A stretch of 47,957 nucleotides of DNA from CAXSDR01 sp964236445 (GCA_964236445.1 CAXSDR010000014.1:1-47957); one strand, 5' to 3'. Counted from the stretch's first letter, positions 25,152-33,089 are shown. Notes: generated from the sequence alone by a model not told the origin. A program made the numbers and translations.

Positions 25152-25510
25152 CAGATCGTCATCCGCATGATCTCGGAGAACGCGTCCACTGCCTTGTTCC
25201 GGACCGCCACCGTGAGGTCAGTGGCAAGCTTCGCCTGCGCCGAGGCGATCATGTAGTCGTGCACATCGGTAAGATTGCCGGTCGCGGCCTGGACGGCGAG
25301 CGAGTCCGAGGTCGACTGCAGCGTTTGCAGCTTGTTGACGCCCTGACCGAGAGCGGCCGCGAAGCCACCGGACGGTGCTCCGGTGGACGAGGCACCGGCC
25401 GAGGCACCGAACGAGTCGTCGATCGGCGGCAGCGGCGGCTTCATCGGCATCACCGATGCGGAGATGCCCGACATCCCCGAGATTCCGGAGATTCCGGTCA
25501 AGCCGGTCAT
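25151..25510 (-). CDS. fliE: Hook-basal body protein FliE
   Basis: 119 residues. The C-terminal FliE core (GVNKLQTLQSTSDSLAVQAATGNLTDVHDYMIASAQAKLATDLTVAVRNKAVDAFSEIMRM) links the MS ring to the rod. The N-terminus is unusual: GLTGISGISGMSGIS, a short glycine/serine repeat reflected in a tandem DNA repeat. It starts directly after flgC. Confidence 0.93.
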   Translation of the reverse strand: MTGLTGISGISGMSGISASVMPMKPPLPPIDDSFGASAGASSTGAPSGGFAAALGQGVNKLQTLQSTSDSLAVQAATGNLTDVHDYMIASAQAKLATDLTVAVRNKAVDAFSEIMRMTI

Positions 25511-25917
25511 CAGACCCGGCCGATCTGGAGTGCGGCGGAATAGGCAGTCTGAGCGCGTTGCACCACGGACAGGTTTGCCTGATAGCCCCGCTGAGCCATG
25601 ATGAGCTGCGCCATTTGACTGCCTAGGTCGATGTCTGGCATCCGGACGTTGCCGTCCTTGTCTGCGAGGGGATTCGTCGGGTCGTTGACGATGCGGCCGG
25701 TCCTGTCGCCGAGCGCGATCCCGGCGACCTCGACACCGCCGGTCCCTGAGCCGTAGTCCTTTGCCCGCGCAACGACGTACCTCGCCTGGAACGCATCACC
25801 CGACATGCTGCGTGCGGTACTGATGTTCGAGATGTTGTCGCTGATGGCGTCGAGCCACTTGCGATAGACCGTCGTTCCACTGCCTGCGATGTCGATGGCG
25901 TCGAAGATTCCCATCAC
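25510..25917 (-). CDS. flgC: Rod protein FlgC
   Basis: 135 residues. It has the N-terminal signature FDAIDIAGSGTTVYRKWLDAISDNISNI, the central ARYVV region, and the C-terminal DLGSQMAQLIMAQRGYQANLSVVQ. The start is GTG at 25917 or ATG at 25914. It lies directly after flgB. Confidence 0.95.
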   Translation of the reverse strand: MMGIFDAIDIAGSGTTVYRKWLDAISDNISNISTARSMSGDAFQARYVVARAKDYGSGTGGVEVAGIALGDRTGRIVNDPTNPLADKDGNVRMPDIDLGSQMAQLIMAQRGYQANLSVVQRAQTAYSAALQIGRV

Positions 25918-25918
25918 G

Positions 25919-26269
25919 TCACCTGACCAGCGCGGACTTGACGAGGTTGAAGCGGTCGTCGACCGCTCGCAGCACGAGCTCGTAGCTCAGTGCCGTCTTG
26001 GTGCCGCTCAGCGTCTCTTCGTCGAGATTGACGTTGTTGCCGTCTTCACGCGTGGGCTCGAGCGACCGGGCGACGTCCGGAGCCAGCGTGGCCGCACCAC
26101 TGGTGTCGCCGTCCGCCACGGCGGTGCGCAGCGCGTCCTCGAACGAGACGCGGCCGGCGAGGAAGCTCGGAGTCTGAATGTTGGCGACATTGTCAGCGAT
26201 CGCTCGCTGACGCATTGCAAGACCGCGCAGCGCGGTGTGCAACGCGACGCTCGTGACGTCGTCGAACAC
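25919..26269 (-). CDS. flgB: Rod protein FlgB
   Basis: 116 residues beginning VFDDVTSVALHTALRGLAMRQRAIADNVANIQTPSF, the FlgB signature, and ending YELVLRAVDDRFNLVKSALVR. The GTG at 26269 follows GGGGGAA at about 8 nt and agrees with family length. The frame extends 40 residues upstream, but that part is leader and promoter DNA. It is the first gene of the long basal-body operon. Confidence 0.92.
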   Translation of the reverse strand: MFDDVTSVALHTALRGLAMRQRAIADNVANIQTPSFLAGRVSFEDALRTAVADGDTSGAATLAPDVARSLEPTREDGNNVNLDEETLSGTKTALSYELVLRAVDDRFNLVKSALVR

Positions 26270-26343
26270 GGCCGATTCCCCCAGATATTCGGGCGTTCGC
26301 CGGTCCGTGGCGATCGTGGTGTGAGCGCTCCGTGCTCCCCCAA

Positions 26344-26372
26344 TGCTTCGGCGCTGAGGTTGCCCTCTTGAG
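26344..26372 (-). promoter_or_regulatory. Candidate sigma-28-like promoter of the flgB operon
   Basis: On the minus strand: CTCAAG (26372-26367), 15 nt, CCGAAGCA (26351-26344). The -35 half and spacing are identical to the fliC promoter. It lies in the 138-bp gap between the fliT-like gene and flgB. The predicted leader is about 65 nt. Confidence 0.65.
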
Positions 26373-26407
26373 CGTCGTTGACGATTCAACCCATGCGGGC
26401 GTACGTC

Positions 26408-26722
26408 TCAGCAGGCTTTGTCGAACAACACGGGGCGCGAGGGCGCCTGCTGGGGTCGCATCCGCTGGGCGACGATCGCGTGGCGGCCGAGGTCGCCGAG
26501 GCGCGCGGTCATCTGCTCGGCGACGTCGAGCTGGCGCCGGTGGATGAGCCGAGCGCGCTGGACCAGGTCCGGCGGGATGGGCGGGAGAGCCGGTGGAGTC
26601 CAGGCCCTCGTGGTGTCCCCGGCCGGGACGGACTGGGAGCTCAGTAGGGCCTCGGCACGGGCGAGCTCGAGCTCCAGCTCATCCAGCGCCTCCGACCACG
26701 CCATGCTCCATTGGTCGGTCAT
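26408..26722 (-). CDS. FliT-like or hypothetical export chaperone after fliS
   Basis: 104 residues starting MTDQWSMAWSEALDELELELARAEALL. It is acidic and helical in the first half, Pro-rich in the middle (TPPALPPIPPD), and helical again (LIHRRQLDVAEQMTARLGDL). The ATG overlaps the fliS stop (ATGA). Position after fliD-fliS is where fliT normally lies, but sequence similarity to FliT is too weak to be sure. A longer frame upstream is fliS shadow. Confidence 0.7.
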   Translation of the reverse strand: MTDQWSMAWSEALDELELELARAEALLSSQSVPAGDTTRAWTPPALPPIPPDLVQRARLIHRRQLDVAEQMTARLGDLGRHAIVAQRMRPQQAPSRPVLFDKAC

Positions 26723-27150
26723 GCCGGTGTCGCCACCATGCCGCTCAGGCCCACCACGCTGCTCAGGCCGGTGCCCGCGGCGAGAACGGCTGCCTCGTGC
26801 CAAGCTTCGCGCAGCGGCTCCACCAGGGTGCGGACGCCTGCGACGCGCTCGGCGTCGCCCGCCATGTTCGCTGCGATCAGCTCGCCGTGTATGAACATGT
26901 AGATCGAGGCGAGCGCCGGGCCGCCCTCCCAGGCGTCGACCTTCAGCGTCGTCCGCAGTTCCAGGATGATCGCCTGCGCGTGGAGCAGACACTCGTTCGC
27001 ACGGGTTCGGTTGCCCTGCTTCAGCGCCTCTTCTGCACGCAGCATGTCAAGGACCAACCGGTCGTAGAGCATCGTGAGCAGCTTGCTCGGGGACGCCGTG
27101 GCGATGGAGTCATTGACGTAGCGATTGCGGCTGTTGGCGTGGGGGCTCAT
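26719..27150 (-). CDS. fliS: Flagellin export chaperone FliS
   Basis: 143 residues. Family motifs are RYVNDSIATASPSKLLTMLYDRLVLDMLRAEEAL, IILELRTTLKVDAWEGGPALASIYMFIHGELIAAN and the C-terminal VEPLREAWHEA. It binds the flagellin C-terminus before export; in Gram-positive bacteria it also influences the FliW-flagellin balance. It lies 16 nt after fliD. Confidence 0.95.
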   Translation of the reverse strand: MSPHANSRNRYVNDSIATASPSKLLTMLYDRLVLDMLRAEEALKQGNRTRANECLLHAQAIILELRTTLKVDAWEGGPALASIYMFIHGELIAANMAGDAERVAGVRTLVEPLREAWHEAAVLAAGTGLSSVVGLSGMVATPA

Positions 27151-27166
27151 CGTGGGTCTCCGGTCA

Positions 27167-28450
27167 TCAGAGGTTAGCCAGCTGGCCAGAGAGCCAGGAA
27201 CCTTGGTCCTTGAGCTTGCCCAGGGCGAGCTCGAGATTGCTGAACTGGTGCTGATATGCCTCGCGCTTCGCCGTCAGGCGAAGGTCCCAGTCGGTGATCT
27301 GGTCTCCCAGCTGCTTGATGTTGTTCTGGTTGGACGTCATCTGGGTGGCGATCTGTCCGGTGTGCGTGTCGCCATAGCCGACGGCCTGCGCTTTCAGAGC
27401 AGCCGCAAAGCCCGTGTCGGAGGTCAATGCCTGGGACACCGCGGTGGGGTCCGCCGCGAGTTTTGCCTTGAACGCGTCGGCGTCGAAGGTGAAGGAGCCG
27501 GTCGAAGTCACCTGGATGCCCAGGCTCGACAGCGACCCCGTGCCACCTGATGCCGAGGTGGCACTCATGAGGCTCTGCTGCAGGGAACGGACGATCGAGT
27601 CCCCCGTGAGAGGGCTGCCCTTCTTGGTGACCGCGTTGTAGGCGGTCTGGGCTGTGATCTGGCCCAGGACGCTGTTCGCCGCATCGACGAGGCCCTTGAC
27701 GGCGTTCGCCGTGGCATCGGGGTCCGTGGCGACACTGACGGTGACCGAGGGGTCGATGCCCTTCGCGCTGAATGTCACACCTGGCATCACGCCCGAGAAC
27801 GTGTTGGTCGCGGAGGCGACAGTGAACCCTGATGCAATCGTGATCTGCGCATCCTGCCCGGAGACCGCCGGCGTGTCGGCGCCAGGAATGCCGGTCACGG
27901 CGAAGGAGCTGGCCGCGCCGGTGGACTTCGAGGTGAGCTGAAGTCGATAGCTGCCCGGGGCTGTCTGGACAGCGGCGGCGGTGACGCCCAGGTCGCTGGC
28001 GCTGTTAACGGCGGCAACGATCTCTGCCATGGAACCGCCACCGACGCCCACGGAGCGGCCACCGATGGTGACCGCACCTGTGGCGAAGCCGGCGGCGCTG
28101 GTCGAGGAGGACGACGCGCTCACGTGCATCTCGCCGCGAGCGAGTCGATCGACGGCGAACGTCAACGACTGGCTCAGCGCCCCGGCTGAGGCGGTGGCGG
28201 CAACGGAGCCCGACGACGAGGTCGCCTTCATCTGGTTGAGACCACCCACGTCCAGCAGTTTCTGCGCGGCGGTCTGCATCGTGGCGAGGCTGGTGTTCAC
28301 CGCGCTGTAGGCCGAGATCTGCGACTGCTGGCTGTTGGCCCGTGCCTTGAGCGCGGTCTGAGTGGAGGACTCGGCGGTCATCAGCTGGTTGATCAGGGAG
28401 GTGGTGTCCAACCCGCTGATCAGCCCGTCGACGCTGCTGCTACTCACCAT
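27167..28450 (-). CDS. fliD: Filament cap protein FliD
   Basis: 427 residues. The N-terminus VDGLISGLDTTSLINQLMTAES is the FliD signature. A variable Ser/Thr/Ala-rich middle follows, then the C-terminal coiled segment ITDWDLRLTAKREAYQHQFSNLELALGKLKDQGSWLSGQLANL. The ATG overlaps the flaG stop by 11 nt. Confidence 0.95.
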   Translation of the reverse strand: MVSSSSVDGLISGLDTTSLINQLMTAESSTQTALKARANSQQSQISAYSAVNTSLATMQTAAQKLLDVGGLNQMKATSSSGSVAATASAGALSQSLTFAVDRLARGEMHVSASSSSTSAAGFATGAVTIGGRSVGVGGGSMAEIVAAVNSASDLGVTAAAVQTAPGSYRLQLTSKSTGAASSFAVTGIPGADTPAVSGQDAQITIASGFTVASATNTFSGVMPGVTFSAKGIDPSVTVSVATDPDATANAVKGLVDAANSVLGQITAQTAYNAVTKKGSPLTGDSIVRSLQQSLMSATSASGGTGSLSSLGIQVTSTGSFTFDADAFKAKLAADPTAVSQALTSDTGFAAALKAQAVGYGDTHTGQIATQMTSNQNNIKQLGDQITDWDLRLTAKREAYQHQFSNLELALGKLKDQGSWLSGQLANL

Positions 28451-28826
28451 TGCTCAGGCCCCTGTGCTGCGTCGAAAGAGAGGCGTCCTTCGCGTGACGC
28501 TGGCGCCACAAGATGCCCTCGACCGCCTGCACGACACGCTCAGGAGGCAGCTCGAGCACGGGAAGCCCGGTGCGGGTATCGACGACCGTGGTCTGTGCCG
28601 ATCCGCTCGCATGCTGCGTGACCTGGACCTTGATGCGTGCTGAGTCGTCGACGGGGGACTTGTCGGGCTTCACGGGCAACGGTGCCGGAGCCTGGCCTTC
28701 GACGTCGGTGATGGTCTTGCTGGTGCCCGTTGCAGAAGCATGGGCCGACCTGTCGTGCGGGCCGGCGAGATCGCTGTACGGACGCGGATCACTCGCCGAT
28801 GCTGCCGAGACCGCAGAAACGTCCAC
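28440..28826 (-). CDS. flaG: FlaG family protein
   Basis: 128 residues. The first 60 are Ser/Pro-rich. The C-terminal half matches the FlaG core: RIKVQVTQHASGSAQTTVVD, TRTGLPVLELPPERVVQAVEGIL. FlaG affects filament length in other bacteria. The GTG start at 28826 follows GAGGGGGT. It lies between the fliC terminator and fliD and has no recognisable promoter of its own, so it may depend on read-through. Confidence 0.8.
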   Translation of the reverse strand: MDVSAVSAASASDPRPYSDLAGPHDRSAHASATGTSKTITDVEGQAPAPLPVKPDKSPVDDSARIKVQVTQHASGSAQTTVVDTRTGLPVLELPPERVVQAVEGILWRQRHAKDASLSTQHRGLSNGE

Positions 28827-28851
28827 GGGACCCCCTCTCCCAACATGGTGG

Positions 28852-28890
28852 GGAGGGGTGGCTCACGCGATGAGCGACAGCCACCCCTCC
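28852..28890 (-). terminator. fliC terminator hairpin
   Basis: GGAGGGGTGGCT (28852-28863) pairs perfectly with AGCCACCCCTCC (28879-28890): a 12-bp stem with a 15-nt loop, 10 nt after the flagellin stop. No U tract follows. It should reduce read-through into flaG-fliD-fliS, giving more flagellin than cap and chaperone. Confidence 0.75.
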
Positions 28891-28900
28891 ACCGAGCTGA

Positions 28901-29716
28901 CTAGCGGAGTAGCTGCAGGACGTTCTGCGGGGCCTGGTTCGCCTGGGCGAGCATCGCGGTGCCGGCCTGACTCAGGATCTGAGACTTGGTGAAGCTCACC
29001 ATCTCCTGGGCCATGTCCGTGTCACGGATCCGTGACTCGGACGCCGAGAGGTTCTCGACAGCCACGTTCAGGTTGTTGATCGTGTGCTCGAATCGGTTCT
29101 GCATGGCACCGAGGTTGGCGCGCGCGCCGCTGACGGTGGCAATGGCCGTGTCGATCGTCGTGATCGCGGAAGACGCCGAGCTGCTCAGGTCGACGCCGCT
29201 CAGGCCGAGGCCGCTGCTGCTCATCGCCGTGCTGAGAGCCACGGAGATGCTGTCGCCCGCGTTCGCGCCGACCTGGAAGACACCGGAGTACGAACCGTCG
29301 AGCAGGCTCTGCGAGCCGTACTTCGTGGTGGTGGAGATGCGGTCGAGCTCTGCCTTGAGCGCTGACGCCTCCGTGTTGGCAGCCGCGCGGGCGCTGCTGT
29401 CCTGTGATCCGGTCGAAGAAGCCTGGACCGCGAGGTCACGCATGCGCTGCAGGATCGCGTGGGTCTCGGTCAGGGCACCTTCAGCCGTCTGCACGACGGA
29501 GACACCGTCCTGCGCGTTGTTCACGGCAACCTTGAGGCCACCGATCTGCGAACGCAGACCCTCGGAGATCGTCAGGCCGGCTGCGTCATCGGCAGCACGG
29601 TTGATGCGGAAACCACTCGAGAGACGCTCGAGGGACTTCGACATCTGTGAGTCGGTCTTATTGAGGTTGTTGTAGGCCTTCTCAGCTGCGATGTTCTGGT
29701 TGATGCGAAGAGACAT
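28901..29716 (-). CDS. fliC: Flagellin FliC
   Basis: 271 residues: complete D0/D1 termini (MSLRINQNIAAEKAYNNL; LSSGFRINRAADDAAGLTI; C-terminal AMLAQANQAPQNVLQLLR) and a very short middle of about 70 residues, so D2/D3 are absent. The middle (about 150-200) is Ser/Thr-rich (STAMSSSGLGLSG, SSSASSAITT) and offers possible O-glycosylation sites for the nearby glycosyltransferases. The ATG is preceded by AAGGAGG at 9 nt. It is transcribed from its own sigma-28-like promoter. Confidence 0.97.
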   Translation of the reverse strand: MSLRINQNIAAEKAYNNLNKTDSQMSKSLERLSSGFRINRAADDAAGLTISEGLRSQIGGLKVAVNNAQDGVSVVQTAEGALTETHAILQRMRDLAVQASSTGSQDSSARAAANTEASALKAELDRISTTTKYGSQSLLDGSYSGVFQVGANAGDSISVALSTAMSSSGLGLSGVDLSSSASSAITTIDTAIATVSGARANLGAMQNRFEHTINNLNVAVENLSASESRIRDTDMAQEMVSFTKSQILSQAGTAMLAQANQAPQNVLQLLR

Positions 29717-29725
29717 GAAAAGATT

Positions 29726-29775
29726 CCTCCTTGATGTGCCGGACCGGGGTCCGGTGTCAGCCCTTCCGTGGGCTG
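29726..29775 (-). promoter_or_regulatory. Probable CsrA-binding leader of fliC
   Basis: On the transcript, a 6-bp hairpin CAGCCC/GGGCTG (29775-29758) presents the loop ACGGAA. Next comes a perfect palindrome CCGGACC-GGTCCGG (29754-29739), then the ribosome site AAGGAGG (29732-29726). A CsrA target typically combines an ANGGA loop with a second GGA at the ribosome site, as in the hag leader of Bacillus. The hairpin would start within a few nt of the predicted transcription start. Confidence 0.6.
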
Positions 29776-29784
29776 GTCCCTCTA

Positions 29785-29813
29785 TGTATCGGTGGCGACT
29801 ACCTCGACTTGAG
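29785..29813 (-). promoter_or_regulatory. Sigma-28-like promoter of fliC
   Basis: On the minus strand: CTCAAG (29813-29808), 15 nt, CCGATACA (29792-29785). CCGATA matches the -10 core of sigma-28 promoters generally. The start should be near 29778, giving a leader of about 62 nt. Confidence 0.75.
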
Positions 29814-29830
29814 GGGCTTCAGTGCGCCGT

Positions 29831-30601
29831 TCAGGTGACCTCCTGCATGGCGCGAGGCAGGACGGCTGAGCGGAGAAACGTCTCGAGATCGGTCGGCGTG
29901 CCCAGACCATGCATGGCACTGCCGTCGGTGTCGATGGGATGAACAAAGACGCGGGCCCCCCGGGCGATGAGCTCGTTGAAGACGGGTGCGACGTAGAACT
30001 CGCCGTTGACCCTGCGTTGTGACGCGATCATGGTGTCCGCGCCTGCCAGGAAGTCAGCCGCTCGACGGAAGTTGTAGATGCCAACGGTCGCGATGTCGGA
30101 GACCACCTGCTTCTCGACGACTCGTGTGACCCAGCCGTCGGGCCCGAGCTCGGCGAAGCTCCACTTGGCATCGTCGGCCCACATCGTCATCATGGCGCCG
30201 TCGGCTCCGGAGACGTCGAAGGCCTCCAGATAGGCGTCGATCGACGCGTCGATGAACTGGTCGCAGTTAGCGATCATCAGCGGTTGGGTCGGTGCGAGCA
30301 GATCCCGGGTGGTGAGAACGGTGCACGCGGCACCTTCTGTCACGCCCTCGATGGCAACGATCTCGCAGCCCGGTGACCATGTCCGCAACCGCGCGTCCAG
30401 CCCGTGCTCGCGGACCTGCGCGGCCTGCACGACGAAGATGAAGCGGTGAGATCGCGCGGGCGTGAGGTTCGCGATGACGAGCTCGATCATCGGATGGCCG
30501 GCAACGTCGATCAGCGGCTTGGGGAGGACATACCCTGCTTCGGCGAACCGGCTGCCCAGGCCCGCCATAGGCACGACGATCTGCAGCTGCGCGGTGCTCA
30601 T
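29831..30601 (-). CDS. Sugar-nucleotide (NTP) transferase
   Basis: 256 residues of the nucleotidyltransferase fold. The N-terminal MAGLGSRFAEAGYVLPKPLIDVAGHPMI carries the GxGxRF and PKP signatures. The central PLMIANCDQFID supplies a metal-binding Asp. VEKQVVSDIATVGIYNF and NGEFYVAPVFNELI resemble sugar-1-phosphate nucleotidyltransferases. The substrate cannot be told. The ATG at 30601 overlaps the cupin stop; a longer open frame upstream is shadow. It is the last gene of the 33028-29831 operon. Confidence 0.82.
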   Translation of the reverse strand: MSTAQLQIVVPMAGLGSRFAEAGYVLPKPLIDVAGHPMIELVIANLTPARSHRFIFVVQAAQVREHGLDARLRTWSPGCEIVAIEGVTEGAACTVLTTRDLLAPTQPLMIANCDQFIDASIDAYLEAFDVSGADGAMMTMWADDAKWSFAELGPDGWVTRVVEKQVVSDIATVGIYNFRRAADFLAGADTMIASQRRVNGEFYVAPVFNELIARGARVFVHPIDTDGSAMHGLGTPTDLETFLRSAVLPRAMQEVT

Positions 30602-30984
30602 GGCGCAGTCTCCGGATCGGCCACCAGATAGCGGTCGCCGATGACCGAGGGCGTCTTCACGGCAACGGTCGTGGTGTCCTCGACCGCGACGAAGCCGGTG
30701 GCGGTGCCGGGCGGCAGGACGAGGATGTCGCCGGCGACGAGCGTACGACCACACATGCGCGCCGAGCCACTCACGATCAAGGTGACCTCGGTGGCGACAC
30801 GGTGCTCGTGCGAGTCCTCGGCGTCCCCCGCCTTGTAGTGCTTGACCGCCACTTCTGCGGCCTCGCAGCGAAGTGCAGCCGGTGTGAAGTCGCCGACGAA
30901 CCACCCGCCCACCATGTCTGTGAGCTGATAGGCGGTCACCTCCGGTGCAGCGTCCTCGCCTGTCGTGTCGGGCATGTCAGTCAC
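30598..30984 (-). CDS. Cupin-fold protein
   Basis: 128 residues with a single cupin barrel: KHYKAGDAEDSHEHRVATEVTLIVSGSARM, then LVAGDILVLPPGTATGF. The His pair and Glu (HEH...E) could bind a metal. In such operons small cupins are often sugar epimerases/isomerases or ligand sensors; no choice can be made here. GTG start at 30984; an in-frame ATG at 30975 is possible. Confidence 0.7.
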   Translation of the reverse strand: MTDMPDTTGEDAAPEVTAYQLTDMVGGWFVGDFTPAALRCEAAEVAVKHYKAGDAEDSHEHRVATEVTLIVSGSARMCGRTLVAGDILVLPPGTATGFVAVEDTTTVAVKTPSVIGDRYLVADPETAP

Positions 30985-30999
30985 TGGTTCGTCCGCCTC

Positions 31000-31737
31000 T
31001 CATGACATCCGGGAGAGCGAGCTGAAATGCTGCTCGTAGGTGCGCAAGCCGGCCGGCTCGTGCAGGGAGTAGTAGTCGGTGCGTGCGATCTCGTGAGCGC
31101 CGATGCGGCGGCCTGCGAGAACGAGCTCGTTGAGCGCGGGACACACGAAGAACTTGCCGTCCGTGTGTGCGTCTTTGCCGATCATGGCCATGGCGGCGTC
31201 GAGGAAGTCGCCACCTCGGCGGAACCAGTAGGCACCCGCAGTGGCGTGACGGCTGATGGGGCGCTTCTCGCTCGCCTCGACCACCACCGTGTCCTCGATG
31301 CGGACGTAGGACCAGCGCGGGTGTACGGCGTCGAAGACCACTACACCGGCATCGAAGCCCGCACGCTCGAAGCCGCTTATGATCGCGGGCAGGTCGACAT
31401 CCATGACCATGTCACCGTTGACCACGAGGAGCGGCTCGTCCTCGGCCACGTGCTCGCAGGCGAGCAGCGCGCTGCACGCCGCTCCTGACGTCTCGCCCAC
31501 CTGAACCACCACTGCTGTCGGTTCCACGAGGATCACGACGCGATCGACGTGATGACGCACGGCCTCGTCGCGCCGCACGACGACGATGAGCCGGCCGTCC
31601 TCGGCGAGGGAGCCCAGGCCACTCATCACGTGGGCGAGAAGCGGCTGGCCGGCCACCTCGACGAGGTTCTTGGGATAGTAGAAGCCGGCATCTTCGAACG
31701 CCACGCTGCCGCCCGCTGCGAGCAGAAGCGTCTTCAC
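31000..31737 (-). CDS. Second sugar-nucleotide transferase
   Basis: 245 residues, paralogous in layout to the protein at 29831-30601. LLLAAGGSVAFEDAGFYYPKNLVEVAGQPLL lacks the usual Arg after the glycine loop (GGSVAF instead of GxGxRF), so activity may differ. PLLVVNGDMVMDVD gives the metal Asp. HTDGKFFVCPALNELVLAG parallels NGEFYVAPVFNELI in the first. GTG start, overlapping the HAD stop. Confidence 0.75.
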   Translation of the reverse strand: MKTLLLAAGGSVAFEDAGFYYPKNLVEVAGQPLLAHVMSGLGSLAEDGRLIVVVRRDEAVRHHVDRVVILVEPTAVVVQVGETSGAACSALLACEHVAEDEPLLVVNGDMVMDVDLPAIISGFERAGFDAGVVVFDAVHPRWSYVRIEDTVVVEASEKRPISRHATAGAYWFRRGGDFLDAAMAMIGKDAHTDGKFFVCPALNELVLAGRRIGAHEIARTDYYSLHEPAGLRTYEQHFSSLSRMS

Positions 31738-32372
31738 GCCGCCGTCTCCAGCGCTTTGAGGTGCCGCAGCTCCTGGGCGATGGCGGCATAGGTCACGTCT
31801 GCCGGTTCGCCGACCTGCAGCACGTGGGCTCCCGATCCACGAGCCGCCGCGACCCCCTTCTCGTTGTCCTCGACCACCAGGACCTCGTCCGGACGCAGGC
31901 CCAGGCGGGCAATCGACTTGACATAGATCTCGGGGTCCGGCTTGCCGTAGGTGACGTCCTCATTGCTCATGACGAACTCCAGATGCGCCATGAGCGCCGC
32001 CTTCGTCATCATCTCCTCGATCGTGGATCTGATGCTGTTGCTGGCGACGGCGAGGCGGTAGCCATCGGCGCGGAGCCGGCTGAGCGCGTACTCGTGCTGG
32101 AACTGTGGCTTGCAGTTGGCCCAGACGAGCTCCATCGTGTAACCCTGCTTGAGCTCGTTGAGGAAGCCGTGCAGCCGGCGTGGCAGGTTGCGCTCGCGCG
32201 ACAGCATCTCGAGCTTGGCCCGCGTCGGGAGGCCGTCGTAGGTGACGAGGTGGTCGAACCGCGAGATGGAGAGACCGAAGTGGCCGAGTGCCTTGTTGAG
32301 TGCCTCGTAGTGCCACTCGCGCGCGTCGATGAGCACGCCGTCCATGTCGAAGACCACAGCTTTGACTGTCAC
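31734..32372 (-). CDS. HAD-superfamily phosphatase/phosphomutase
   Basis: 212 residues. Motif I is FDMDGVLIDAREWHYEALN, the cap is helical, motif II is AVASNS, motif III is YGKPDPEIYVKS and motif IV is VLVVEDNEKGVAAA. All catalytic residues are present. The beta-phosphoglucomutase-like form fits hydrolysis or isomerisation of a sugar phosphate feeding the neighbouring nucleotidyltransferases. The GTG at 32372 overlaps the stop of the upstream gene. Confidence 0.85.
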   Translation of the reverse strand: MTVKAVVFDMDGVLIDAREWHYEALNKALGHFGLSISRFDHLVTYDGLPTRAKLEMLSRERNLPRRLHGFLNELKQGYTMELVWANCKPQFQHEYALSRLRADGYRLAVASNSIRSTIEEMMTKAALMAHLEFVMSNEDVTYGKPDPEIYVKSIARLGLRPDEVLVVEDNEKGVAAARGSGAHVLQVGEPADVTYAAIAQELRHLKALETAA

Positions 32373-33028
32373 AGGGCCACCTGCTCGGTTCGGGAGAAAC
32401 TCGCTACGCGATCGAGCCAGGCGTGCGGCCGATCGGTGCACAGGGCGAGCCTTGGATGGGACTGGAGGCCGGCGCCGAGGACGCGGTCCCAGACCATTTC
32501 CGGAGCGCGGCCGTGCAGCTCCGGAGACACCAGCGCCACACGTCGGCCCGACGCCAGCTCGTGGTGCACGTCGACCGCCTCCCACCAGTCATCGTCGGTG
32601 AACGCATCGAGCCACACGCCGGTGGACCGCTCTCGCAGCACCGGTGCCCGTTCGACGTCGGACCAGCGGGTGTAGGAGGGCACGCCCGCCTTCAGCCATG
32701 AGAGGTGGTCGGGCACCGACATGTCGAACACAAAGACGTGGCGGGTCGCGTGGAGCCGCAGCTGCTCGGACACCGAGGCGGCGAGACCGTCGGCTTTCAC
32801 GTTGAGCGCGAGTGTCGTGAGTGGCGCGCGGCGCGCGTGCTCGGTGAGCAGCTCATCGAGCGTCATGGCACCACGCCGAGCCGGGTCGTGGGAGATGACG
32901 ACGTCGCTGTCCAGATCGCGCAGGTCCGTCTCGATGCCCCAACCAGCTGCCCACGCGGCGGCGAACGCCGTCAGTGTGTTCTGTTCGGCTCGCTCGAGCC
33001 ACAGCCCGCGGTGACAGACAATTTCCAC
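32369..33028 (-). CDS. Glycerophosphodiester phosphodiesterase-like protein
   Basis: 219 residues. It has the GDPD signature set: CHRG at the N-terminus, EQNTLTAF, WGIETDLRDLDSDVVISHDP and LALNVKADG (the usual LNIEIK is altered). Catalytic His, Arg, Glu, Asp and His positions look present. The substrate may be a nucleotide-linked or glycerophosphate group; it is unusual in a sugar-nucleotide operon. The GTG at 33028 lies 6 nt after a sigma-28-like -10, so a leaderless mRNA is likely. Confidence 0.78.
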   Translation of the reverse strand: MEIVCHRGLWLERAEQNTLTAFAAAWAAGWGIETDLRDLDSDVVISHDPARRGAMTLDELLTEHARRAPLTTLALNVKADGLAASVSEQLRLHATRHVFVFDMSVPDHLSWLKAGVPSYTRWSDVERAPVLRERSTGVWLDAFTDDDWWEAVDVHHELASGRRVALVSPELHGRAPEMVWDRVLGAGLQSHPRLALCTDRPHAWLDRVASFSRTEQVAL

Positions 33029-33034
33029 GAATCC

Positions 33035-33064
33035 GGCATCGACAGGTGCGCGGCGTCGCTTGAC
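33035..33064 (-). promoter_or_regulatory. Sigma-28-like promoter, GDPD-HAD-NTase operon
   Basis: On the minus strand: GTCAAG (33064-33059), 16 nt, TCGATGCC (33042-33035), then 6 nt to the GTG start at 33028. It differs from CTCAAG by one base. It is divergent to a second site 26 bp away. Confidence 0.45.
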
Positions 33065-33089
33065 CGGGTCGGCCCCGAAACCGTCAGCG

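Noticed and set aside
29738..29775. Leader hairpins of fliC as a terminator/attenuator
   Set aside because: There is no U tract, and the GGA loop plus ribosome-site pattern fits CsrA binding better.
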